34,164 nt of DNA from contig JNEM01013514.1 in NCBI GenBank assembly GCA_000697335.1, forward strand, positions 1 to 34,164. Reading direction: 5' to 3'. A model generated the notes under the pieces. That model had not been told where the DNA came from and did not search any database. It saw only the letters and a program-made list of their open reading frames with translations. The first letter of the stretch is position 1, and every line of letters begins with the position of its first letter. The position numbers and the translations under genes are program-made. The stretch comes from Conidiobolus incongruus B7586 (lineage: Eukaryota > Entomophthoromycota > Entomophthoromycetes > Entomophthorales > Conidiobolaceae). Positions 12,287 through 22,735 of this stretch are shown here, in pieces.

Positions 12287-13023
12287 CATAACTTAATTTT
12301 TTCAAACTTTTTTAAATATTGGATTTAACATAAATTAATAAAATAATATTGAAATGTATTTAACTCTTTAAGGAACTTTTAGCATGTGTGCTTTTATAAT
12401 ATTTACTTTATCAAATATTTACAATTTGAAATTTTTTATTAATATTTCATATAAAAGTTTTGGTTTTCACTTATTGAATTTATGGTCTAAGATATTTCTT
12501 CCAATAGCTAATTTAATATAATAATTGGTTGATATTTTTCGTTTATAGTTTTGAATGTTATTTTATTCATTAGTGTTATTTTGAATAATTAATATAATAA
12601 TTATATTTGATTAAATTTTTAAGATCAAAAATTATATTTACAATTATTCAGCTTTTGAAATGAAAATAATACTTATATATTTCATCATTTAGATAATATA
12701 TTTCGATATAATGTAATATCGAATGCTTTTAAAATCATATATTTAAAAAAATTCGATGAAACTAGACGAGTTTGATTAAATATTGTTAATCCTTCAACTC
12801 TAAATTGGCGAATCAATATTACATTTTGTTTTGATTAAATAAAAAATTTAAGTATTTTATTACTTTTGGCTTGAAAGTTAATAATGTATTTTGTATTTGA
12901 TATTATAAATTTTATGTGTTATGCATTTTTCAAAATTTAGAGTTTATATTCCTATTAAAATTATTTGATCAATTTGAAACTAATTCACAATTAATTATGA
13001 AAATTAAATTTGACACTATTTAA
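12287..13023. other. AT-rich spacer, nothing recognised
   Basis: No open frame or RNA-like fold was recognised between the minus-strand tRNA-Gln and the tRNA-like sequence. Confidence 0.5.
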
Positions 13024-13107
13024 GATTCCTTAGCTCAATGGTAGAGTAATAGTTATCAATTTTAATAATTTACCAGAGATTGCAGGTTCGAATCCTGTTG
13101 AGGAATT
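13024..13107 (+). ncRNA. tRNA-like sequence or tRNA pseudogene with intact Pol III boxes
   Basis: The sequence has a textbook A box (TAGCTCAATGG) and B box (GGTTCGAATCC) about 54 nt apart. Its ends, GATTCCTTA and TGAGGAATT, pair over nine positions rather than the normal seven. The 5-bp T-stem (GCAGG/CCTGT) is good. The middle, however, forms no convincing anticodon stem-loop, even when an intron is allowed, so no amino acid can be assigned. No T4 run follows until about 13203. It may be a dead tRNA, an intron-containing tRNA I cannot fold by eye, an extra TFIIIC site or a small tRNA-derived Pol III transcript. Confidence 0.5.
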
Positions 13108-13331
13108 CAAGATTTGCTTGTGATTACACCAATTCAATTGTCTAGACCATCTCATGGTAGATTACAATATTATAGACTACAACGGTATATGAAGCATCTA
13201 ATTTTTTATATTTTATTTTGTGATTGTAAGGGATAATCAACCCAAAATTTAAACATTATGATTTTTTGTATTTCAATTGATAAATTTAATCAAATCTGAT
13301 GTCAAACTTATTAAATTATAAATCACCAACA

Positions 13332-13333
<2 letters not shown>

Positions 13334-13367
<34 letters not shown>
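13334..13367. repeat. (AAT)n microsatellite abutting a start codon
   Basis: Eleven or so AAT units immediately precede, and run into, the ATG of the ankyrin-repeat gene at 13366. If transcribed, the repeat forms the last part of the 5' leader. Confidence 0.9.
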
Positions 13368-13369
<2 letters not shown>

Positions 13370-14366
13370 AACATAAGAGATTTATAACTAGATGTTCCAG
13401 TGCTGAAACATCAAATAATTTCTCCAAAAAGTTAGGACCCAATGAAGGATGTGACAATATTCTCAGAAAAAAATTAAACCCAGCTCAGTTAAAAATGAAA
13501 CATGCTGACAATCTCTTAAATTTTTATTTGAAAGAGGGTACTATTTATGATAATATTTTCATCGCTGCTAAGGATGGAGACGCTGAATATTGTAATATAA
13601 TCTTGTGTAATATTTATTGATGATATATTGAGATAATTTTCAATAGTAAGAACTTATTTTAATTTGGGAGGCAACGTGAACCAACCGGATGCTTCTTCGA
13701 GAACTTGTCTTCATTTAGCATGTTGTAACGGTCATATTGAAGCGGCTCAAGTTTTAATTCAGCTTGGAGCTGATGTGAACAAGCAGGATGCTAATGGAAA
13801 TACTCCTCTCCATCTGGGTACTAAATTTAATAACAAAAATACCTGATTATTGATAGTATTATATTAGCTATTATTTGTAACTATTTCTCTATCGTTGCAT
13901 TATTATTAAAGAATGGTAAAATGATTAATTATTTGATTTAACATAAAATTTAATTTTATTAGGAGCTCAAACTACTTATGAAACCGATAAAAATGGAGAA
14001 AGTCCCAAACTTGCATCACCTCTATCCATGGCAATGACAAGAATAAGAATGCTGAAAAAGCAATCCAAGTCTCTTTTAATTAATCAAGCTAACAATTTGA
14101 AGCAAATGGAAGATATTTTAGAGATTTTGAAATTCTTTAGTTCTATGCAAAATATTAGCCAATCAACTGATGATAATAGTAACGCCAAACCGGATGAAGA
14201 TGATCAATCCATTATGAATTCATTGACTAAAATGACAGAGAAATTGAGTTTGACGAAACAGAATATGATGAATGGCACAGGAGATCAGACGACAGAGAGT
14301 TCAAATGAATGGGAGGATTTATTAAATGAGACAGATCAATTGATGAATAAGATCACTTTGAATTAA
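13366..14366 (+). CDS. Ankyrin-repeat protein, ANKRD54-like
   Basis: Four exons inferred: 13366-13606, 13647-13817, 13868-13915 and 13963-14366, with introns of 40, 50 and 47 nt, encode 287 residues. About three ankyrin repeats occupy roughly residues 63-165 (GDAEYCNIILL, then SSRTCLHLACCNGHIEAAQVL and NGNTPLHLAIICN, then LLLKNGAQTT). After the repeats, SPLSMAMTRIRMLKKQSK, an acidic Ser/Asp/Asn-rich stretch and a final EWEDLLNETDQLMNKITL follow the same order as the C-terminal half of animal ANKRD54 (about 300 residues; a Lyn/Btk-interacting nucleocytoplasmic shuttling protein). The length also fits. Function in a fungus is unknown. It could instead be a generic ankyrin adaptor, but the conserved tail argues against that. 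Confidence 0.88.
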
Positions 14367-14736
14367 AATCCAGCAAAATTCACCTACGAATCAATATAAT
14401 TCAATCAATTTCACCAATATATGTATTATAAGTATATACATCAATAACTTCACTCAGAAATAATATAATTCAATGTTATACCATTATATTAAGCTATTTT
14501 TGTAGCTTAATTTCATTATAACAAACATCGACATTTATTACATTTTAATGATTCATATACTCTATTTATTTTAAACATTAATAATAAAATTAATAAAACA
14601 ATGACAGACATTACTAATGAAATAATTCTTCAATTAACTTTGGATACTTCAATAATAAAATGGTATAATGATATAATAGTATTTATTGTATAATCCTTTA
14701 ATACTTGATAGCCTATATTAATGATTGCCCAATAAT
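14367..14736. other. 3' spacer between convergent ANKRD54-like gene and GAA1
   Basis: AT-rich intergenic DNA where two convergent genes end. It should contain both poly(A) regions. No gene seen. Confidence 0.55.
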
Positions 14737-16819
14737 CTATAATTTGTTACTAGCCAACACTGATTGTAAGAATCCAAAGTTAAGAGGGAAATAAATTAAT
14801 TTAACTACAGAACCAATCCATGCGTTGCCATGGCGAATATTCCAATTGATCAGTGCCATAATATCAGTCATATCTTGTTTCAGTACCAATGCAATGATGA
14901 TCATGAGGACTGGAGGTGAGAGAGCAACTAAGAGAACTGCTACTAACAATCGGAAAATAATGGATCTGAAAGGAGACAAGTGAGTGATGACAACATAAGG
15001 CAAAGTCAATAAACTCAATACTAGTGCTAAACCAAAATTGAGAGTGGAAAGACAGAGTGTGGCTATTGAAGTAATAATCAAAAGCATTAATTGATATTGT
15101 AAAAATTGAGGAGAGCTAGTAGAATATAGTGGAGGAAGTAACTTGGCTTGAATAGCATAGATCACTGGGAGAATAAATATCTATAAAGTGCAAAATGAGT
15201 AAATGAGATCGATTATAAATTAATTGCGACTTACTCCTAAATTGTTTAATTTTACAGCATATTTTGTCATCAATAGATAAGATGACCAGCCCATTAATTG
15301 TGTGGCAGTAAAGAGCAGAAATGGTTCAAAGTAATGATAGAACCCAAGAGTGGTTCTAGGCTTAAGGTCAGAGAACTTGAGATGCAATTTGGACAAAATA
15401 ATCATCGAATATATAAGTGGTATGGCACCAAGGATTCCGACGACGGGAAGATACATTTGCAAAGATACAAATTCATTGTAAGACAGCATGATATAGAAAT
15501 TATATGAATGATGTAATCTTTCCAACAGATTATTGTAACTGCGAAAGGCCTCTTCAATGAGGATTCCAATCTCCATCCATCCAAATGAAGAAGATGGGGT
15601 GGGGACACCTACGAGTGAGACACCATGGATATCGTAAGTTAGAAACAATCCACTAGGCTTTGTGGGAATAGTAGTTGCTTGAATACCGAGCTGAGTGAAC
15701 ATACATGCTAGTCGACTCATGTAACCTTCAGGCTGGGAATTAGGATGCACACTTGTCTTGGCGCGGAAGTCCTCACCAATCTTTTGAAGAGTTGTAATGA
15801 CATCCAGATTGGGTAAATGCCCATTGAGTCCCTCATATACAATTTGGATTGATTCGTAGTGATCTGAGCTAGGAGGAAGATCCAATTCCAATGCGATCTG
15901 AATGTATCCGGATCGGAGCTCAAGAGGCTCTGTACCTTCTTCGCCATGGTAACGACTCAGCCACTGATGAAGTCCTTTATGGTGATGTTGAGTGAACAAA
16001 AATATAACATCCTTTGCCCAAAATGTTGATTGTTTGAATTGATGTGCGATAGATAATAACATAGCAACACCATTGTGATTACCCTGAGCTAGAGTGACTA
16101 AATTAGCTATTGCATTAATATATATTTTAATAAATTTACTGGATGGCAAAGATTCCCAATCAGCATTCAACAACAATGCCTCGGTTCCATCTGATTTCCA
16201 AGCTCTTAGAATTCCATAAGTGTTAATTCCCTCAATATCCTATTCGAAATAATAATATAAAATAGATCATAAAATAGCCGAAAAAAGAAGCATACCTCTG
16301 ATCCATCTGAACTCTTAATAATAAATTTTTGTTGAGCAGTTTCTATACCGAGAGCTTGAAGTTCTTGGACCAAGTGATCAGAATAACTATACAAGATAAG
16401 TATTATTTCAAGTTAATCAAAATATAAATTACTATTGCGGTCCTTTTAATTTGAGATTCCTTAAAATTTTACTTTGGCTTTCAGCATAACGAACTTTGGA
16501 TGGTGAATAATAAGCATAAGCCTATAAAAAATTAATAAAATTCCAAATTAATAATACAGTCTGAACTTACAGAGCTGGGCAACAGAGCATTTTCTGAAAT
16601 GTAAATATTTTTAATATATTGTTCTGAAGGTAATATAAACAGCCAACTTATTCCCACAATAAACAGTATAAAACTATTAACATTGATTAATAAATATGAG
16701 AGAATAAATACATATTAATTGTACCTGATTGTGAGTGGTAATTTTTGGATTCTTTTAAGTATTCCCTCCAAAATTGAGCCAATTTTTTGCCTTACTCTAC
16801 TTTTATCAATTAAGGCCAT
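14737..16819 (-). CDS. GAA1: GPI transamidase subunit GAA1 (GPAA1)
   Basis: ER membrane subunit of the GPI-transamidase complex, which attaches GPI anchors to proteins. Six exons, given in transcript order: 16725-16819, 16571-16673, 16433-16521, 16296-16386, 15235-16239 and 14737-15180. They encode 608 residues, close to yeast (614) and human (621). An N-terminal transmembrane segment (FILFIVGISWLFIL, about residues 33-46) is followed by the family motif SENALLP. The large lumenal, M28-peptidase-like domain includes GILRAWKSDGTEALLL, NHNGVAMLLSIAHQF and DVIFLFTQHHHKGLHQWL. Several hydrophobic segments from about residue 395 onward match the multi-pass C-terminus. Introns are 51-56 nt. The start was chosen because this ATG precedes a short basic cytosolic tail before the first membrane helix. 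Confidence 0.95.
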
Positions 16820-17129
16820 AGATTTTAATTGTATTAATGTTTAAATATGTTAAAATAAATTTGACTAATAATAATATAAAAAATCAAATTAATTCAAGGA
16901 AAATTTTTGAATATTAATAAAAAATAAAAGAGTGACGTGACTTGAATTATTAAATTAAACTAAAATGACACGAAATTTATGGGTTGGTAGTTGCAGGATA
17001 TGAAAGAAATAAATAAAATATTAATTGAACTAAAAGTATTCAAAATCCATATAAAAGAACTAAGTATTATCATCGACTAGTTTGATCTTTCTTATTAATT
17101 TTCTTTTAGTCGATTGAAACATATATCAG
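16820..17129. promoter_or_regulatory. Shared divergent promoter region of GAA1 and the CHZ1-like gene
   Basis: Only 310 bp separate the two divergent start codons, so both promoters must lie here or overlap. A T/C-rich tract near 17080-17106 precedes the plus-strand start. No specific factor site can be assigned. Confidence 0.6.
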
Positions 17130-17924
17130 ATGAGTACTAGAGAGAAACTTTTGGCACTCGCTGCGAAACGTAAGGCTGAGAGAGAGGCAGAAGAACCCAA
17201 GCCTAAATCGAAGCCCAAGCCAAAAGCCCCTGCGTCACGACCTATTGCTAAGCCTTCTTCCGCTTCCAGATCTTTTAATTCGAAACCTTCTTCTCTTTCC
17301 GGATCATATTCCAAATCTTCTTCAGTTGCAAGATCACATATTTCCAAGTCAAGGTAGGCTTAAATTTCTTTATTACTATGAATCGTATTTTAACATTGGG
17401 TAGATTTGCTTCTAGCGATTCTGCCCCGCGTTCCAGATTCACCAGGGAAGATGAATATGATTTAGATGATGGATTCGTTGTGGATGATGACGAAGTCGAA
17501 GAAGGTAAATGATAATTAGTTTTAAAAAAGGAGTTGAAAATTAATCATAATTTTAGAAATGGATTCGGATGAAGGTGATTCAGATGAATTATCCGAGGAA
17601 GAGGTAAGACCCAAAAAGAAGAAGAAGGTAAATATTAAAATGGTAAGATGTCACTTTGGTAAATCTAAACCTTTGGTAGGAGTCTTCAAGCTCTTCGAAG
17701 AAGAAGAAGAAATCCAAATCACATAGCGACTCTGAAGACTCTGACGAAGATTTATCTTCAGTCGAAGAAGAGGAATTCGATGGTAATGCTGATACATACA
17801 ATATTTTCAATACTTATTTTTAATATCAATTGTAGAGGATGATCCTGCAGGTATTGACACATCCAATATTATTGAAGGTGGCCGCAGAACTAGAGGGGTT
17901 CGACTTAATTTCTCTGGCTTATAA
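17130..17924 (+). CDS. CHZ1: CHZ-motif histone chaperone (Chz1-like, H2A.Z-H2B)
   Basis: Five exons, 17130-17353, 17404-17504, 17557-17627, 17680-17782 and 17836-17924, give 195 residues. The diagnostic part is the C-terminal IDTSNIIEGGRRTRGVRLNF, which matches the CHZ motif of yeast Chz1 and HIRIP3 that binds H2A.Z-H2B dimers for delivery to SWR1. The rest is typical of a disordered nuclear chaperone: a Lys/Ala/Pro/Ser-rich basic N-terminus, an acidic block (DDGFVVDDDEVEE) and alternating Lys and Ser/Asp/Glu runs. Introns are 50-53 nt. A second good donor (GAG|GTAAGA) at 17604, in the same phase as the used donor at 17628, could skip eight residues (VRPKKKKK). Yeast Chz1 is 153 residues. Function is inferred mainly from the motif. 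Confidence 0.87.
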
Positions 17925-18881
17925 AATTACAACGTTGATTGATCTCTGTTTCCGAAGACTACTCAATTAACTAGACATTATCATTATGTCTAATTAACAT
18001 GTACACTGTATTCATTCCCTGTTTGATATAGTTTATTCCCTGTAAAATTTGATAAGTCGCATTTATAGCATTGGAATATAACAGATATCAACATAGATTA
18101 AATTCTGATTTATTATTTTAACGATATACAATATAAAAATAACCTATATAGATTTTTATAAAATATATATTATAGCACGATATTTTAATACAATTTGGCC
18201 AATTCAACATTGTCATAATAATTTATATATATATATATATATCATATCACATTAATTATAATATAATTTTCACTCACAAATATATCTAGGAAAATTTCAC
18301 TTTTATAAAATTTGTAAATTTTTAAATATAGATTTTGTTGAAATGATAAGTTTTGAAAATGCAACTACTAAAAATTGCTGCAATTCCTTAATTGATTAAT
18401 TATATAGGATGTTAAAAATCGTATATAATCTTCGTGTATTTGATGATAAACTATTTCGAGGTTATTAAACTTAATAAGGATAGTGTAAAAATGAATTAAT
18501 AATGTACTGATTACAAATTTTTAATTTACGTTCTAATATACTCAATTAAATACATGCTTTATATTAAATGATGATGAGGCCATTTTGCTCAGATTTATAA
18601 ATAATTAAAACTTTTTCAATACACTGAATAAATATAAAATTATATAAATATACCATTAATGTTGTATTATAATATGATATGTAATATTCTTTCAAGGAAA
18701 AAATTAAAATAATTTAGATTTTGAATTAAAGATATATTAGAAAACAATTTGAATTAAATGTCATTTACGTTTCTAATGTATATTAATTCAACAATGATAA
18801 AAAATTAAGATATGAATTAATGTTTAATCAAATTTATGCTGTGTAGAGAAAAATAATATTTGGAGAAGGGATCTGGTTTAA
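17925..18881. other. 3' spacer between convergent CHZ1-like and septin genes
   Basis: AT-rich DNA with a (TA)n tract near 18223-18242. Both flanking genes end here. No other gene seen. Confidence 0.55.
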
Positions 18882-20490
18882 TTATTTAGACTTTCCAATG
18901 GATGGCTTCTTTGACATTTGCTCTCTCTGGGCCAAGAGGTTGTCAATTTCACGTTCTTCAGCTTCTAACTGGCGACGCTCAGCTTCAATCTCGGCCATGA
19001 GCTGCTTGCTCTTTTGGTGGAGCTGCTCTTCCTTCTCTCTAAGAGATGCTTCTTTTTCACGGACCATTTGGACAAATTTCTGGCGCATCTCCTCTTCCTT
19101 GCGAGTGAATTCATCGCTAGTATCCTCGGTTTGTGGAACGGTCTTGCCATCATAACCATCATCACATTGAAGAACTGAGGGAGGGCGTCCATTCTTGCGC
19201 ATGACGTTGGCACGGTAAAGGGCGTAATGCTTATAGTGAGTGGTTTCTATAAGATCTTGGAGACAAGTATTCATGAGCATTTGTTGGAGATAGACAAAGT
19301 CATTATGTTCAGGATTGTCAACTTCAACAACACCCCATCTGTACTTTCTTCCGCGTACTTTCTCAGTACCATTGTCTACTAATGACTGACTACCCATAAC
19401 AGCGAATGGGACGTGCTGTTTCAAATCCTCTTTCAAATCATCCTCATCACAGTGATCAATGGAGTAGATTTTGATACCATTCAATTTGATTTGTTTCAAG
19501 ATCTTGTCCTTGACTTTTTGGCGTTCCTCAGCTAACATGGTATCGGCTTTGGCAATGACGGGAATAATATTTACTTTGTCGGAAAGCTCCTTAAGAGCTA
19601 CAATATCTAATTGACGTAAACTAGTAGCGCAAATCATCAGTTAGAGACAAAAATTAATAAATTTTAAATTTATACCCATAACCAGGTGAGATAAAGTAAA
19701 GAACAGCATGAACACGGGTATCAGGGATAGCTTTACGGAAAGTTTTCTTATTTTCTTCATTCAAATAGTTTTCGTATTGAGTATCGATATAATCCAAGAT
19801 AGGCTGGAGACTAAATATTTAAGTTAATTTAAGCAGAAATAATAAAGATGAAGAAGTATACTTTTTTTCACGGTTGAGTTGATCACCAAATCCTGGAGTA
19901 TCAATAATAGACAAATGTAAAGTAACATTATCTTCCTTTAATTCTATACAATAAAATTAAATTCAAGCAAAATTGTATTAATCTTTTTTGAAATACCAAA
20001 ATGGGCTGGATTAACAGTAACCTGAGTAGTTTTTTGAGGATATTTAGGTACAATTTTTTCAGTTAAATCTGTATTAAATAAGGTATTCATGAATGTAGTC
20101 TTCCCTAAACCAGTTTCACCTAAATAATGTTTTAATCTCTGAGATTTCATTGACATAAATAATAATTTACCCATAACCAAAATATTAAACACGAAAGGAG
20201 TTCTACCGATTCTGACGCATCTTTGCTTAGGCAAGACATCAACCCCCAAAGTGTCCTTAAGCACAGCTTGAATGGGAGTAGCAACTTTCCAAGGTCCCAA
20301 ATCAGGATTTTTTCCTCTATAAGAAATTGATTATTATCGTGATGAGCTAATCATTTTAGCAACAATGTCACCTGTGTTGTAAAGCGTATTCCTAATTATT
20401 ATAAATCAAGAATTATAGTTAATAAAAGTAACTAAATTTAATTTTTGAAATGTATACAATATATATTAATGTTCAACTTACCAAAGGCAT
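18882..20490 (-). CDS. Septin (GTP-binding cytoskeletal protein)
   Basis: Septins form hetero-oligomeric filaments at septa, necks and hyphal tips. Seven exons in transcript order: 20482-20490, 20372-20391, 20171-20316, 19997-20119, 19862-19943, 19676-19810 and 18882-19620, total 417 residues. Features in order: P-loop GETGLGKTTFMNTLF near residue 58, G3 motif DTPGFGDQ near 119, G4 motif AKAD, the septin-unique region ending in DLIETTHYKHYALYR, and a strongly charged coiled coil over about residues 330-405. The first coding exon carries only Met-Pro-Leu and the second is 20 nt; both were placed from splice consensus and frame. The common ISPTGHSL loop reads ISPGYGL here, across an exon junction. 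A coiled-coil tail suggests the Cdc3/Cdc12-like side of the family, but subgroup cannot be settled by eye. Confidence 0.95.
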
Positions 20491-21920
20491 ATTGAATTAT
20501 TTTAAAGATTATTAAATTGAATAATTATGAATGGAATAAGTGACTCAAAACTCATTTTTCTTTCAACCTTAAAATTTACTAGTCACCCAATCATTCGTCA
20601 ACATTGATTGGTTAATTGTTAAATTAATAAAATACCAATAAATAATAAAGACAATACTTCGAAATATAAAGATAGTAATACTTCCTCATGTTATGGGCCT
20701 TATAATTCAATTTCCAAAATATATAGTTGACTTAATTCTAATTATAATTTCCATATATGTTAACTTTAATAGTATATATCTTGTCCAAGTTTTTAAGCTA
20801 GTGCTTATTATGATAATTTACTTGAAATAATAGAAAAAATCAGTTAGTACAGTAAAATGTTCTAATATCTCGATGATTTTATTATAACTATTTAAATATT
20901 TCAAAATCATTGTTATAAAAAGCAACCAATCTCTAGATTCACTTTTTTGATGAATCAAGTGTTATTATCAATATCATTATATGTTTATAATTAATATAAA
21001 ATGCTTAATGAAAATTATTTTATAACGATTTAAAAATTTGAATTTACATAATATTCTATTAAAACATGATAAAAATTATCAATTCATTTAATTAATTCTA
21101 ATTTAATTATAATACTTGAACACATATTAATTATTATTTCTTTCTAGAAATAATAATAGTCTTATATACCTCCGTACATGGTTATTATATAATTTTTGTA
21201 TGGAAATTATAATTGAATTACATATTATGTATCTAATAGTATTTGCAAAGCTAATGAATTATGTTTATGCAATTTCATCATGATCAAAAGGATATAGCTA
21301 AAATTTGTTAATATTTTCGTATATAGAAACCTTTTATTAATAATGAATTGCTTAGTGAAATTATTGGAAGTTAGCAATTTCTAGATTCTGGTAAATTAAT
21401 ATACATTAATTCTATCTAAATATTAATTATATATAGACGCTGCGTTTTTGTAAAAATTCTAAGAAATAATATTTATATGAAACTTCTAGATTTAAAAGAT
21501 ATGCCTACAAAATTTTTGCCTTTGAGCAATATATTTTATCCAAAGATATTTTAAATTATAAATTATAATAAGATAGTATGAATATCAAAATTATATAAAA
21601 ACAAATAACATTTTGGTCTGTTATTCATTTGTTTAAATCACAAAATATAGAGATATCCTTTCTTTGAAAAGTTTCTAATATTTATTAGTTTTAACAATTG
21701 ATTACATACAACTTTAGAATTGATTAAATTATGATTAAACTTTATATATATAAACAAAATAATATCTGATTAAATTTATTATCTAATCCCATAAAAATTT
21801 ATCAATATTATTGTTTGCAATGAAATTATAAATAATCTCAAATGCAATTAAAAATTATAACGATTCAATCAAAATAATTATTGTTCATTTATTTAAATTT
21901 TTACATATTTATAGTAAGAT
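20491..21920. other. Divergent intergenic region between septin and U2AF genes
   Basis: About 1.43 kb of AT-rich DNA between two divergent start codons. It should contain both promoters. No open frame with protein-like composition was found. Confidence 0.55.
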
Positions 21921-22735
21921 ATGGCCGAACACTTAGCTTCAATTTATGGCACAGAAAAAGACAAGTAATAATAATTTCAATTTATCACTTAATATTAATA
22001 ATTTATTAACCTGTATTTAGAGTTAATTGTTCCTTCTACTTCAAAATCGGAGCCTGTCGTCATGGAGATCGTTGCTCGCGTAAGCATGTTCACCCAAATT
22101 TTTCCCAGACTATACTTTTGCCAAATGTCTACCAAAATCCTACAATCAACAATCCTAATCCAATCTCTGAAAAAGATCTCCAAGAGGATTTTGATATGTT
22201 TTATGAAGATATGTTTATTGAACTTAGCAAGTATGGAGAATTAGAAGAAATGAATATTTGCGATAACATTGGTGACCATTTAGTAGGTAATATTTATGCG
22301 AGATATAAATATGAAGAGGATGCTGGTAAAGCAGTTGAGGATTTGAATGAAAGATTTTTTGCAGGTAATTTTATTAAAGATGTGATTATAATAATGCGTC
22401 ATTAACTAATTAATCATTTAGGTCGTCCCATGTATGCTGAATTATCTCCTGTTACTGATTTTCGCGAAGGTAATAATAATTATTTTTTACTTTGTTATAT
22501 TTACTGATTTTCGTCAGCATGCTGTCGTCAATATGAAAATGGAGAATGTACACGTGGAGGTTTCTGTAACTTTATGCATTTGAAACATCCAACTCGCGAG
22601 CTAAGAAGGGAATTGATGATTGCTCAAAGAATGACACTTAGAATGAAAAGAGAAGAGAAACATAAAGCAAGTCGCAGCAGAGATCGCAGCCACAGCCCTA
22701 ATAATCGCTCTCGCGATCGTGGCTATGACCGCTAA
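21921..22735 (+). CDS. U2AF1: Splicing factor U2AF small subunit (U2AF35/U2AF23)
   Basis: Recognises the 3' splice-site AG and works with the large U2AF subunit to recruit U2 snRNP in the nucleus. Four exons, 21921-21964, 22021-22364, 22422-22469 and 22518-22735, encode 217 residues (S. pombe U2AF23 is 216). Layout: MAEHLASIYGTEKDKVNCSF, first CCCH finger C18-X7-C26-X5-C32-X3-H36, a U2AF-homology RRM (DMFIELSKYGELEEMNICDN, GNIYARYKYEEDAGKAV), second CCCH finger CRQYENGECTRGGFCNFMH, LKHPTRELRREL, and a short Arg/Ser tail. The tail is much shorter than in human U2AF35 and lacks its Gly-rich end. Introns are 48-57 nt. Confidence 0.97.

Noticed and set aside
18898-19155. Plus-strand Ser/Arg-rich frame over the septin coiled coil
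   Set aside because: Antisense shadow of the septin exon; its serines are the complement of charged coiled-coil codons.
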